DNA of 64,000 bases, taken from the NCBI RefSeq assembly GCF_035944375.1, contig NZ_DASZBE010000025.1, one strand, 5' to 3'. Source of the DNA: Allobosea sp035944375 (lineage in GTDB: Bacteria; Pseudomonadota; Alphaproteobacteria; Rhizobiales; Beijerinckiaceae). Below, piece after piece: positions 22,953 through 31,845 of this stretch; the first letter of the stretch is position 1; each line of letters starts with the position of its first letter. The position numbers were made by a program, and so were the translations under genes. The notes beneath the pieces were generated by a model. It ran no database searches. It saw only the letters and a list, made by a program, of their open reading frames with translations, and was not told where the DNA came from.

Positions 22953-24656
22953 TCACGCCGGCGGATGGGGAATCGCCGTCAGCAGTTCCTTGGTATAGTC
23001 CGCCTTCGGGTCGCCGAGCACCTCCTCGGCCGTGCCCTGTTCGACGATGGCGCCCGTCTTCATCACGATCACCCGGTCGCAGAGCAGGCGCACGACGTTG
23101 AGATCATGCGAGACGAAGAGATAGCTCATCCCGAGCCGCTCCTTCAGCTCCTGCAGCAGGTTGAGCACAACCGCCTGAACGGAGACGTCGAGCGCCGCCG
23201 TCGGCTCGTCGAGGATGACGAGGTCGGGCTCCAGCGCGATCGCCCGGGCGATGCCGACACGCGCCTTCTGCCCGCCCGAGAGCTGGTGCGGAAAGCGGTC
23301 GATCAGCTCGACCGGCAGGCCGACCAGCCGCGCCAGTTCCTCGCAGCGCGCCCGCAGGGCGTCGCGGCCCGAAATCCCGCCCATCCGCAGGATCGGATCG
23401 GCGATGGCGCGCTCGGCCGTGAAGCGCGGATTGAGACTGTCGGTCGGATCCTGGAAGACCATCTGGATGCGCCGGCGATGCGCGGAGGCCGCGAACTGCT
23501 TGGCGGGAATTGCCCCGATATCGGTGCCGTCGAACAGGATCGAGCCGCTGGTCTTGTCGATCAGCCGCGTGATCATCATCGAAGTCGTCGACTTCCCGCA
23601 GCCGGACTCACCGACCAGCCCGAGCGTCTCCCCCTTCGCCACGCTGAAGCTGATGCCGTCGACCGCGCGGAACGGGGCTTTCGGCTCCTCCGCCTTGCCC
23701 ATCAGCTTCGCCAGGAAGGAGCCGCCCTGCGGCCGCGGATACTCCTTCACGAGGTTCTCGACCCGCATCAGCGGAGCGGAATCCGGCTTCGGCGCAGCCT
23801 TCGCAGCCACCGGCTGTGCGGCCGGTCCCTTCTGCACCTCCGGCAGCAGATCGCGCAGGCTCATGCCGATGCGCGGCGTCGCCTGCATCAGCTTGCGGGT
23901 ATAGGGATGCTGGGGATTGCGGAAGATCTCGCTGGCCTGCGCCGTCTCGACGACGTTGCCCTTCTCCATCACCACGACCTTGTCGCAATAGGCGGCCGCC
24001 AGCCCGAGATCATGGGTGATCAGGATGGTCGACATGCCGCGCTCGCGCGTGAGCTCGACGATCAGGTCCATCACCGCCTTCTGGGTGGTGACGTCGAGGC
24101 CGGTGGTCGGCTCGTCGGCGATCAGGAGCTGCGGCTGGCAGGCCAGCGCCAGCGCGATCACGACGCGCTGGCACATGCCGCCGGACAGCTCGAACGGATA
24201 GGCGTCGTAGCGCTCCTCCGGCCGCGCGATCCTGACCTTCGCCAATGCCTCGATCGCCTTCTCCCTCGCGGTCGCCCGCGTCGCCTGGACATGCTCGAGC
24301 AGCACGTCCTCGATCTGCTTGCCGACCTTGCGGATCGGGTTCAGCGCCGCACGCGGATTCTGGAAGATCATCGAAATCTCGCGCCCGCGGATATCGCGCA
24401 TCTGCGCTTCGCTGGCCGCCACGAGATCCACGCCGGAAAACGAGATCGATCCCTCCGCGACCTTGCCGGCGCGGTCGAGGATGCGCACCACGGCATAGGA
24501 GGTCACCGACTTGCCGGAGCCGGATTCACCGACGATCGCCACCGTCTCGCCCTTGGCGACACTGACATCGATCGCCTTGACCGCCTGCACCGTGCCCCGG
24601 CGCGTAGCGAACTCGACCGTGAGGTTCTTGATGTCGAGAAGGGGGGGCGAGGTCAT
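22953..24656 (-). CDS. Peptide-type ABC transporter ATPase, DppD-DppF fusion
   Basis: 567 aa from ATG 24656 (GAGGAG 7 bp upstream). It carries two complete ABC domains in one chain. Domain 1 has Walker A GESGSGKS, signature LSGGMCQRV and Walker B LLIADEPTTGLD; domain 2 has GESGCGKS, LSGGQKARV and LVILDEPTAALD. Each has the oligopeptide/dipeptide C-terminal extension region (NPQHPYTRKLMQATP). It powers uptake with the two permeases and binding protein encoded upstream. A REP element separates it from the permease gene. Fused two-domain ATPases are common in Rhizobiales. Confidence 0.94.
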   Translation of the reverse strand: MTSPPLLDIKNLTVEFATRRGTVQAVKAIDVSVAKGETVAIVGESGSGKSVTSYAVVRILDRAGKVAEGSISFSGVDLVAASEAQMRDIRGREISMIFQNPRAALNPIRKVGKQIEDVLLEHVQATRATAREKAIEALAKVRIARPEERYDAYPFELSGGMCQRVVIALALACQPQLLIADEPTTGLDVTTQKAVMDLIVELTRERGMSTILITHDLGLAAAYCDKVVVMEKGNVVETAQASEIFRNPQHPYTRKLMQATPRIGMSLRDLLPEVQKGPAAQPVAAKAAPKPDSAPLMRVENLVKEYPRPQGGSFLAKLMGKAEEPKAPFRAVDGISFSVAKGETLGLVGESGCGKSTTSMMITRLIDKTSGSILFDGTDIGAIPAKQFAASAHRRRIQMVFQDPTDSLNPRFTAERAIADPILRMGGISGRDALRARCEELARLVGLPVELIDRFPHQLSGGQKARVGIARAIALEPDLVILDEPTAALDVSVQAVVLNLLQELKERLGMSYLFVSHDLNVVRLLCDRVIVMKTGAIVEQGTAEEVLGDPKADYTKELLTAIPHPPA

Positions 24657-24672
24657 GGGCGGGCTCCTCTGT

Positions 24673-24796
24673 CTTTCCGGGGCCCGGCAAAGCCGGGAAC
24701 CCGGAACCCACGACCGGGTGAGTGATTGCGGCGGCGGCACGGGCGCTGCCCCTGCCCGTGGGTTCCGGGTTCTCGCTGCGCGAGCCCCGGAATGAC
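24673..24796. repeat. REP-like palindromic element, family 5, inside an ABC operon
   Basis: Begins GTCTTTCCGGGGCCCGGC and ends GAGCCCCGGAATGAC, with inner CCGGAACCCAC/GTGGGTTCCGG arms; about 124 bp in all. It sits between the inner permease gene and the ATPase gene of the same operon, where it could change relative expression of the ATPase. Confidence 0.78.
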
Positions 24797-24816
24797 AGCG
24801 GTGGAGGCAAACCCCA

Positions 24817-25725
24817 TCAATTCCTCCGCTGCGGATCGACGAGGTCGCGCACGCCGTCACCGAGCAGGTTGAAGCAGAACACGGCCGTCATCAGCGCCAG
24901 CCCCGGGAAGAAGGCGATCCACCATTCGCCAGAGACGATGAAGCTCGCCCCCTCCGCGACCATAATCCCCCATTCCGGCGTCGGCGGGCGCACGCCGAGC
25001 CCGATGAAGGAGAGGCCCGCCGCGTTGAGGATGGCGTAGCCCATGGTCAGCGACATCTGCACCGCCATGATCGGCATGATGTTGGGCACGATCTGCGTCA
25101 GCAGCAGGCGCCAGTCGGAATTGCCCGAGAGCCTCGCCGCCTGCACGAAGCCGGCCTCGCGGCGCACATTCGCCTCGGCCCGGGCGACGCGGGCATAGAG
25201 CGGGAAATTGATGATCGCGGTGGCGATGACGATGTTGGTGACGCTGTTGCCGAGCGCCGCCACGATGCCCATCGCCAGCACGAAGAGCGGGAAGGCCATG
25301 ATCGTGTCGGCGAGGCGCCCGACGACCTTGTCGACCCAGCCGCCATAGAAGCCGGCCATGACGCCCGCCAGCCCGCCCATCGCGAAGACGAGCGCGACCG
25401 AGCAGACCGCGATGGCGAAGTCGAGCCGTGTCGCCACGATCACCCGGCTGAAGATGTCGCGCCCGAGCTGGTCGGTGCCGAACCAGTGCCGTGCGCTCGG
25501 CCCCTGCAGCGCAGAGTTGGTGTTGCTGGCGAGCGGGTCATAGGGGACGAGCGAAGGCCCGAAGATCGCGGCAAACAGGATCAGCGCGAAGAGCCCGAAG
25601 GCCAGCCCCGTCACCGGGTTCTCGGAGACGATGTGGCGGGCATGCGCCAGCAGGCTGGTCGAGGGCGGCGCCTCGAAGCGCAGCGCGGGAGCAGCGGCGG
25701 GATCGATCTTGGTCATGTCGTTCAT
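24817..25725 (-). CDS. Peptide-type ABC transporter permease (DppC-like)
   Basis: 302 aa. A cytoplasmic N-terminus with a membrane helix (GLAFGLFALILFAAIFGPSLVPYDP), then LGRDIFSRVIVATR and the core BPD_transp_1 region with about five further helices, and the EAA-like loop ARVARAEANVRREAGFVQAARLSGNSDWRLLLTQIVPNIMP that contacts the ATPase. It forms the channel with the DppB-like partner, whose stop is 4 bp upstream. Confidence 0.93.
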   Translation of the reverse strand: MNDMTKIDPAAAPALRFEAPPSTSLLAHARHIVSENPVTGLAFGLFALILFAAIFGPSLVPYDPLASNTNSALQGPSARHWFGTDQLGRDIFSRVIVATRLDFAIAVCSVALVFAMGGLAGVMAGFYGGWVDKVVGRLADTIMAFPLFVLAMGIVAALGNSVTNIVIATAIINFPLYARVARAEANVRREAGFVQAARLSGNSDWRLLLTQIVPNIMPIMAVQMSLTMGYAILNAAGLSFIGLGVRPPTPEWGIMVAEGASFIVSGEWWIAFFPGLALMTAVFCFNLLGDGVRDLVDPQRRN

Positions 25726-25729
25726 GCCC

Positions 25730-26743
25730 TCAGCCCTCCAGCCGGACGCGGGGATCGATGACGCCGTAGAGCACGTCGATCATCAGGTTCAGCGCGACGT
25801 AGAGGATCGCCATCGTCAGCACGAAGCCCTGGATCGGGGCATAGTCGGAGGCGATCAGCGCCTCGACCGCATAGGAGCCGACGCCCGGCCAGGCGAAGAC
25901 CTTCTCGACCAGCACATTGGCGCCGAGCAGGAAGGAGAACACCATGCCGAGCGTGGTGACGACCGGCAGCATCGCGTTGCGAAAGGCATAGGTGCCGATG
26001 ACTTTGCGGCTGGAGAGCCCGCTGGCGCGCGCGGTGCGCACGAAATCGGCGCCGAGCACGGCGAGCATCGACGCCCGCGTCATCCGCGTGATCGGGGCGA
26101 GCGAGAAGATCGCCAGCGTGATCGCCGGCAGCGCGATCTGGGCGAGCGCGGCGCGGAAGGTCTCGCCATCCCGCGCCAGCAGCGAATCCACCAGGTAGAG
26201 CCCGGTGATGCGGGCGGGCTCCGAGGCAAAGACATCGAGCCGCCCCAGCGGCGCCGGCGCCCAGCCCAGGATGAAGTAGAACACGTAGACCAGCAGCAGC
26301 CCGGTGAAGAACACCGGCAGCGACACGCCTGCCGTCGCCACGATGCGGCAGAGATGGTCGATCCAGGATCCCTGGCGGACGGCGGCGAGCACGCCGAGCG
26401 GCAGCGCCACCGCCATGGCAAGCAGCAAGCCCGCCAGTGTCAGTTCGGCGGAGGCCGGCAGTCGGGCCGCGAGATCGGCCGTCACCGGCTGGCCCGTCGT
26501 CAGCGACATGCCGAGATCGCCCTTCACCAGGGCGGTGACATAGGAGACGAATTGCACCGGCAGGGGCCGGTCGAGCCCGAGCTTGCTTCGGATCTCGATG
26601 ATCGCCTCCGGCGAGGCGGCCGGACCGGCGAAGTACGCCGCCGTATCGCCCGGCAGCACCCGCGTCAGCAGGAAGGTGACGATGATGACGCCGATCACCG
26701 AAGGGATCGTCGTCATCAGCCGCTGGCCGATCATCCGAAGCAT
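25730..26743 (-). CDS. Peptide-type ABC transporter permease (DppB-like)
   Basis: 337 aa. The start MLRMIGQRLMTTIPSVIGVIIVTFLLTRVLPGDTAAYF is the typical DppB N-terminus. KLGLDRPLPVQFVSYV and DLGMSLTTGQPV follow, and the EAA loop is RMTRASMLAVLGADFVRTARASGLSSRKVIGTYAFRNAMLPV. About six membrane helices. Second gene of the importer operon, 144 bp downstream of the binding-protein gene with a REP element in between. Confidence 0.93.
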   Translation of the reverse strand: MLRMIGQRLMTTIPSVIGVIIVTFLLTRVLPGDTAAYFAGPAASPEAIIEIRSKLGLDRPLPVQFVSYVTALVKGDLGMSLTTGQPVTADLAARLPASAELTLAGLLLAMAVALPLGVLAAVRQGSWIDHLCRIVATAGVSLPVFFTGLLLVYVFYFILGWAPAPLGRLDVFASEPARITGLYLVDSLLARDGETFRAALAQIALPAITLAIFSLAPITRMTRASMLAVLGADFVRTARASGLSSRKVIGTYAFRNAMLPVVTTLGMVFSFLLGANVLVEKVFAWPGVGSYAVEALIASDYAPIQGFVLTMAILYVALNLMIDVLYGVIDPRVRLEG

Positions 26744-26769
26744 GGTTGAGTTTCCTTATCCAACCGCGT

Positions 26770-26846
26770 CGTCATTCTCGGGCGGAGCGCAGCGCAGACC
26801 CGAGAATCTCCGGGGAGAGATGCTCGGGTCGAGCCCGAGCATGACG
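26770..26846. repeat. REP-like palindromic element, family 1
   Basis: Nearly identical to 22844-22920: CGTCATTCTCGGGCGGAGCG at one end and CCCGAGCATGACG at the other, with the same two nested hairpins. It lies between the binding-protein gene and the DppB-like permease, a usual place for a structure that keeps binding-protein mRNA more abundant than permease mRNA. Confidence 0.85.
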
Positions 26847-26887
26847 CGCGGGGCTCGTCGGCGCCCGCGCGTCTGCGGCCATCAGCG

Positions 26888-28480
26888 TCACACGCCCTTC
26901 GTCAGGTAGCGGAAGTCCGGCTCGCGGCAGGGCTGGAACTGGTAGCCGCCGATCGACTTCTGCAGCGCGACGTCGTGGGTCGGCTGGTTGATCGGCACCA
27001 TCGGCACCTCGGCATTGATCAGCTTGATGAAGTCGATGACGTTGGCGTCGTAGGAGGCCTTGTCGGGGGCGAAGCGGGCGGCATCGACGAGCTTGTCCAG
27101 CGCCGGGTTCTGGTAGGCGGCGATGTTGAAGATCGAGTTGTTACCGTGCATCGTCCAGAACAGGTAGTAATCGGGATAGTCGAGCCAGCCGGCGAAGCGG
27201 TTGAGCACCATCGGGTTGGTCTTCTTGGCAATCTCGGTGCGGAAGTTGGCGCCCGGAACCTTGTTGATCTCGACCGTGATGCCGATCTGCGAGAGCGATT
27301 CCTTGATCAGGACCGCCATCGGCTCGGCCACCGTCGCGTTGCCGGCGTCGAAATAGAGCGTCGTCGAGAACGGGCCGCCGGCCGCATCGACCAGCGCCTT
27401 CGCCTTGGCGACGTCGGTCGTGTAGGGGAAAGGCTGCGGCCAGGCGACCTTCGGGGTCGTGCCGCCGGCCATCGAGACGCCACGGCCAAACAGCGCCGCC
27501 TGCATGATCTTCTCATAGGGCATCACCCAGGCGACGGCCTGACGCAGGCGCACATCCTTGAACGGCCCGACCTGCGTGTTGAGGTAGCAGCCCCAGACGC
27601 CGTTGGGGATCGGCACGCCGACGACGTTGATCTTGCCGCCGTCGAGCAGGTCCTTGAAGTCCTTCGGCGGCAGCCCGTAGGACACGTCGGCATCCCCGCG
27701 CTCGATCAGCGCCCGGCGGGTCGAGGGCGAGGCGATGTCGCGGGCGATGATGCGGCGCAGCTGCGGCAGCTTTCCGCAGGCCCAGGCATCGTTGCGGACA
27801 TAGATCGTCTCGACGCCCGGCTTCCAGCTCTCGACCTTGAAGGCGCCGGAGCCGGCGATGTTGTTCTTCAGATACTCCTTCGCCCACTGATCGCCGCCGC
27901 TGTTGGCGATGGCGAGCTCGGAGTCGAAGACGAAGGGAATGGTGACCGCCAGGTTGGGCAGCGTCATCTTGTCCTTGCGGACGAAATCGATGCGGAAGGT
28001 CTTGTCGTCCATGGCGACGAACTGGTCGGGCTTCTCCAGCGATCCGGCGTTCATCTGCGTGGTGGCGAAGCCGCCGATCGAAACGGCGCGGTCCATCGAC
28101 CACTTCACATCCTTGGCGGTCACCGGCCGGCCGGAATGGAACTTGGCGTCGCGCAGCTTGAAGGTCGCGCTCATGCCGTCCGAGGCGACCTGGTAGCTCT
28201 CCGCCAGCTCGCCCTCGAGCTCGCCCATCGCAACCTGGTGACCGCCCCCGCCCGGGATTGGAACCGGCTTGAAGCGCAGGAGGCGATCATAGCAGTTCAG
28301 CGAGACGCCATTGACCGGCTGCGACGAGCCGATCCCCTGCATGTCCAGGCTGTTGGGCCCGTATTCCTGCACGAGCAGCAGCGTCTCGTTGCGGCTCGGC
28401 GCCTGGGCCTGGGCACCGCCTCCCTTGGCCACGAAGGGAGCAGCGAGGCCTGCGGCCAGGGCGGTGCGGCGCGTAATCAT
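26888..28480 (-). CDS. Peptide-type ABC transporter substrate-binding protein
   Basis: 530 aa from ATG 28480 (GAGGA about 9 bp upstream). Signal peptide MITRRTALAAGLAAPFVAKGGGAQAQ with twin arginines. SBP family 5 features: LAESYQVASDGMSATFKLRDAKFHSGRPVTAKDVKWSMDRA, AGSGAFKVESWKPG, and the RLRQAVAWVMPYEKIMQA helix. First gene of the importer operon that also carries atzH and the GntR gene, so the ligand is probably a ureide or a compound yielding one; family 5 proteins also bind peptides, opines and metals. Confidence 0.93.
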   Translation of the reverse strand: MITRRTALAAGLAAPFVAKGGGAQAQAPSRNETLLLVQEYGPNSLDMQGIGSSQPVNGVSLNCYDRLLRFKPVPIPGGGGHQVAMGELEGELAESYQVASDGMSATFKLRDAKFHSGRPVTAKDVKWSMDRAVSIGGFATTQMNAGSLEKPDQFVAMDDKTFRIDFVRKDKMTLPNLAVTIPFVFDSELAIANSGGDQWAKEYLKNNIAGSGAFKVESWKPGVETIYVRNDAWACGKLPQLRRIIARDIASPSTRRALIERGDADVSYGLPPKDFKDLLDGGKINVVGVPIPNGVWGCYLNTQVGPFKDVRLRQAVAWVMPYEKIMQAALFGRGVSMAGGTTPKVAWPQPFPYTTDVAKAKALVDAAGGPFSTTLYFDAGNATVAEPMAVLIKESLSQIGITVEINKVPGANFRTEIAKKTNPMVLNRFAGWLDYPDYYLFWTMHGNNSIFNIAAYQNPALDKLVDAARFAPDKASYDANVIDFIKLINAEVPMVPINQPTHDVALQKSIGGYQFQPCREPDFRYLTKGV

Positions 28481-28791
28481 CGGGATCTGTCCTCGGTTGG
28501 CAGGCGGGTGAAGGAACGGAACACGTCGTTTCGCTAGCAGGGAGCGTGCCAATTCGTATGGCCTGTGATTCCAAGGACTTCGGAACGCCCATCGCCCTCG
28601 GCCTGCCTGCATCGCGCGCGATTGTATGCATGGCGTCAGACGGAGCCTATTTTGTAGGCATAATTTCGTCCGCCCCTTCACTGGGCTTAACCGCTCGTTC
28701 AGAACTCGCTCCATTGCCCAACGCCCCCTTGCGCCGCGGCGAATCCGCCTGTGGAGTTGCCCGCCCGCGGTATCGGGCCGGAGTGAAGCGG
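28481..28791. promoter_or_regulatory. Divergent regulatory region, ABC importer / LysR
   Basis: 311 bp without a gene. TTGTATGCAT (28622-28631) and TTGTAGGCAT (28652-28661) form a direct repeat exactly 30 bp apart, close to three helical turns. They resemble the TTGCATGCAA palindrome in front of atzF. An A/T-rich CATAATTTCG follows the second copy and could be a promoter -10. Probably holds the promoters of both the importer operon and the LysR gene. Confidence 0.5.
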
Positions 28792-29715
28792 ATGCGTGCG
28801 CGTCAGATCGAAGTCTTCCGGATGGTGATGCGCTGCGGCACGCTCACCAGCGCCGCCGAAGCCTTGAACGTCTCGCAGCCGGCGCTCAGCCAGATCCTCC
28901 TGCACACCGAGGACGAGCTCGGCTTCAAGCTGTTCCAGCGGGTCAAGGGCCGGCTGATCCCGACCCCGGAGGCCGAGGATCTCTACCCCGAGGTCGAGCG
29001 CCTTTTCGGCGACCTCGAGGCCCTGCGCGGCCGCGCCCGCGACCTTCGCCACGGCAAGGCCGGCATCGTCAGGCTCGCCGCCTCGGCGCCCCCCTCTCTT
29101 TCGGTCGTGCCGGAGGCGCTGCGCCATTTCCGCAGCGCTCACCCCACCTTGCGGGTGCTCTCCTATGTCGTGCCGGCCGAGATCATCATGCGCATGCTCG
29201 ACGACGGCCAGGCCGGGCTCGGCGTCGCCATGACCGACGAGCCGATGGCGGGGATCGACACCGAGATCATCGGGCGGACGCGGATGGTCTGCGTCCTGCC
29301 CGCGGGCCATGAACTGGCGGAAAAGGCGTCGATCGCCGCCGCCGACCTGCAGGACCAGACGCTGATCTCCTACCGCGCCACCTCCCTGCAGGGGCGGTTG
29401 CTGCGCGAGGCCTTCGGCCGCGAGGGGCTCGTTTTCCAGCCGGAAATGGAGATCGACGTCTCGATCATCGGGCTTGCCTTCGTCCAGCAGGGGCTCGGGG
29501 TCGCGGTGGTGGACGGTCTCCTGCCCTGGCACAGCTTTCCCGGCCTCGTGACCCGGCCCTTCCTGCCCGAGGTCTCGCTGCCGCTGTGCCTGCTGACCAG
29601 CGCGCGCCGCCCGCTGTCGCGCAGCCACGATCTGCTGCGCGCCCATCTGCGCACCGCCTGCCACGATCTCGGCCTGACGGAGGCGGACAAGCCCGACCAT
29701 AAGCCAGCCTTATGA
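28792..29715 (+). CDS. LysR-family transcriptional regulator
   Basis: 307 aa from ATG 28792 (GGAG 8 bp upstream). Winged helix-turn-helix at the N-terminus: MRARQIEVFRMVMRCGTLTSAAEALNVSQPALSQILLHTEDELGFKLFQRV. The effector domain follows (IVRLAASAPPSLSVVPEALRHF, GLGVAMTDEP, ATSLQGRLLREAF, FVQQGLGVAVVDG). It is divergent from the ABC importer and points at hyuAB, 61 bp away, so either or both could be targets. LysR proteins usually activate in the presence of a pathway intermediate. Confidence 0.92.
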   Translation: MRARQIEVFRMVMRCGTLTSAAEALNVSQPALSQILLHTEDELGFKLFQRVKGRLIPTPEAEDLYPEVERLFGDLEALRGRARDLRHGKAGIVRLAASAPPSLSVVPEALRHFRSAHPTLRVLSYVVPAEIIMRMLDDGQAGLGVAMTDEPMAGIDTEIIGRTRMVCVLPAGHELAEKASIAAADLQDQTLISYRATSLQGRLLREAFGREGLVFQPEMEIDVSIIGLAFVQQGLGVAVVDGLLPWHSFPGLVTRPFLPEVSLPLCLLTSARRPLSRSHDLLRAHLRTACHDLGLTEADKPDHKPAL

Positions 29716-29776
29716 AGCAGGGCGGCCTTGCTCTTGGACGGCGGGGCGCGCGCAACCCGACATTGCCGCGAACTCC

Positions 29777-31843
29777 ATGGACAAGCGGATCATGAGCTGG
29801 CGTATCGGCGTCGACATCGGCGGCACCTTCATCGACTTCTGTGCCCTCGAGACCGGCACCGACCGCGTCGAGACCATCAAGGTCCTGACCACGCCCGACG
29901 AGCCCGGCAAGGAACTGCTCGACGGGCTGCGCCTGCTGCAGGAGCGCCATGGCATCGCGCCCGGTGAGGTCGTCTCCTTCGTCCACGGCACCACCGTCGG
30001 CATCAACACCATCATCCAGCGCAAGGGCAGCCGGCTCGCCCTGATCACGACGGCGGGCTTCGAGGACGTCATCGAGCTCGCCCGGCTGCGCATGCCCGAG
30101 ATGTACTCGCTGTTCTGCGCCAGGCCCGAGCAGCTGATCCCGCGTGACCGCATCTATGGCGTCCGCCAGCGCCAGCTCGCCAGCGGCGAAATCGCCGAAC
30201 CGCTCGACACCGACGGACTCGCCGCTGCCGTGGCCGCTATCCGCGCCAAGGGCGTCGACGGCGTCATCGTCTCCTTCCTCCATGCCTATCGCAACGGCGC
30301 CCATGAGGCGCAGGCCAAGGCGCTGATCGCGAAGCTGGCTCCCAAACTCTTCGTCTTCACCACCAGCGAGGTCTGGCCGGTGATCCGCGAATATGAGCGG
30401 ACGACCACAGCGATCCTGAACGGCTATGTCCATCCGCGCGTGGCGGGTTATCTGACCGCGCTGGAGGAGGCGCTCGCCTCGCGCGGCGTGCCGGCCGCGC
30501 CGATGCTGACCAAGTCGAACGGCGGCATCATGAACGCCCCCACCGGCAAGCGCGCCTGCGTCAACATGCTGCTCTCGGGCACGGCGTCGGGCGTCATCGG
30601 CGCAGCCTGGCTGGCCGAGCAGGCCGGCGTCGGCAACGTGCTGACGCTCGACATCGGCGGCACCAGCGCCGACCTCGCGCTCATCATCGACGGTCAGCCG
30701 CAATTCGGCACCGGCGAGGTCGTCGGCGACTTCCCGCTCTTCCTCCCGAGCGTCTCCGTGACCTCGATCGGCAGCGGCGGCGGCTCGATCGCCTGGGCCG
30801 ATGATTTCGGCGTGCTCAAGGTCGGCCCCGAGAGCGCCGGCTCGACGCCGGGGCCCGCCTGCTATGGGCGCGGCGGCACGCGCGCCACCGTCACCGACGC
30901 GATGGCCGCGAGCGGCTTCCTCGGCCACACCCCCCTCGCCTATGACCAGATCGGCATGGACCGCGCCCGCGCCGACGCGGTGATCGGCGATCTCGCCGGG
31001 CGTCTCGGCCAGACGCCCCAGGCCACCGCCGAGGCGATCATCGCGGTCGCGGTCTCCGAGATGTTCGTCGAGGTCAACAAGCTCGTCGCGCGCTATGGCG
31101 TCGATCTGCGCGATTTCACGCTGATGCCCTTCGGCGGCGCGGGGCCGATGCTCGGCTGCTTCCTGGCGCGCGAGCTCGGCATCCCGCGCGTTCTGGTGCC
31201 GCACCGGCCGGGCGTGGTCAGCGCGCTCGGCGGGCTCATCGCCGATGTGAAGGGCGACTTCATCCAGACCGTCTTCGCCGCGGCCGTGCCGGATGCGCTG
31301 CCGCTGCTGCGCGAGGCGCTGGCGAGGCTGAAGGCGGACGGGCTGGCCTGGATCCGGCAGGACCAGGGCTTCGACGGCCCCGTGGTCGAAACCTTGAGCG
31401 CCGACATGCGCTATCACGGCCAGTCCTTCGAGATCGAGGTGCCGCTCGATGAGGCCTGGCTGCACGACGGCGACCTCGCCGCCATGACCGCCGCCTTCCA
31501 CAGCCAGCATCTCGCCATCTACGACTTCAACGACCTCAGTGCCGAGGTGCAGATCGTCAATCTGCGCCTGGTCGTCAGCGGCGCGACGCCACGTCCCCGC
31601 CCCGCACCGGCGGCGGACCAGCCGGCGGCGATGGCGACGCCGGCGCGTCGGATCGAGGTCTGGCTCGACGGCGCCACCCGCGAGGTCGATCTCCATCACC
31701 GCGATGCCCTGCGCAACGGCCACCGCTTTTCAGGGCCGGCCGTCGTCGCCCAGCAGGACACGACGATCTGCATCCCCGAGGGCTTCGACGCGGAGGTCGA
31801 TGCCCGCCTCAATCTCCACCTCATCCTGCGCAGCGAGGCCTGA
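29777..31843 (+). CDS. hyuA: Hydantoinase/oxoprolinase A subunit (HyuA-like)
   Basis: 688 aa; ATG 29777, with ATG 29792 as alternative. The N-terminus MSWRIGVDIGGTFIDFCALE is the nucleotide-binding phosphate loop of the hydantoinase_A / acetone carboxylase fold. VHGTTVGINTIIQRKG, LNGYVHPRVAGYL, LTLDIGGTSADLALI and GPACYGRGGTRATVTDA follow in family order. With HyuB it forms an ATP-dependent amidohydrolase for 5-membered cyclic amides such as N-methylhydantoin, 5-oxoproline or hydantoin. The stop is 2 bp before the hyuB ATG. Substrate not assignable from sequence. Confidence 0.93.
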   Translation: MDKRIMSWRIGVDIGGTFIDFCALETGTDRVETIKVLTTPDEPGKELLDGLRLLQERHGIAPGEVVSFVHGTTVGINTIIQRKGSRLALITTAGFEDVIELARLRMPEMYSLFCARPEQLIPRDRIYGVRQRQLASGEIAEPLDTDGLAAAVAAIRAKGVDGVIVSFLHAYRNGAHEAQAKALIAKLAPKLFVFTTSEVWPVIREYERTTTAILNGYVHPRVAGYLTALEEALASRGVPAAPMLTKSNGGIMNAPTGKRACVNMLLSGTASGVIGAAWLAEQAGVGNVLTLDIGGTSADLALIIDGQPQFGTGEVVGDFPLFLPSVSVTSIGSGGGSIAWADDFGVLKVGPESAGSTPGPACYGRGGTRATVTDAMAASGFLGHTPLAYDQIGMDRARADAVIGDLAGRLGQTPQATAEAIIAVAVSEMFVEVNKLVARYGVDLRDFTLMPFGGAGPMLGCFLARELGIPRVLVPHRPGVVSALGGLIADVKGDFIQTVFAAAVPDALPLLREALARLKADGLAWIRQDQGFDGPVVETLSADMRYHGQSFEIEVPLDEAWLHDGDLAAMTAAFHSQHLAIYDFNDLSAEVQIVNLRLVVSGATPRPRPAPAADQPAAMATPARRIEVWLDGATREVDLHHRDALRNGHRFSGPAVVAQQDTTICIPEGFDAEVDARLNLHLILRSEA

Positions 31844-31845
31844 TC

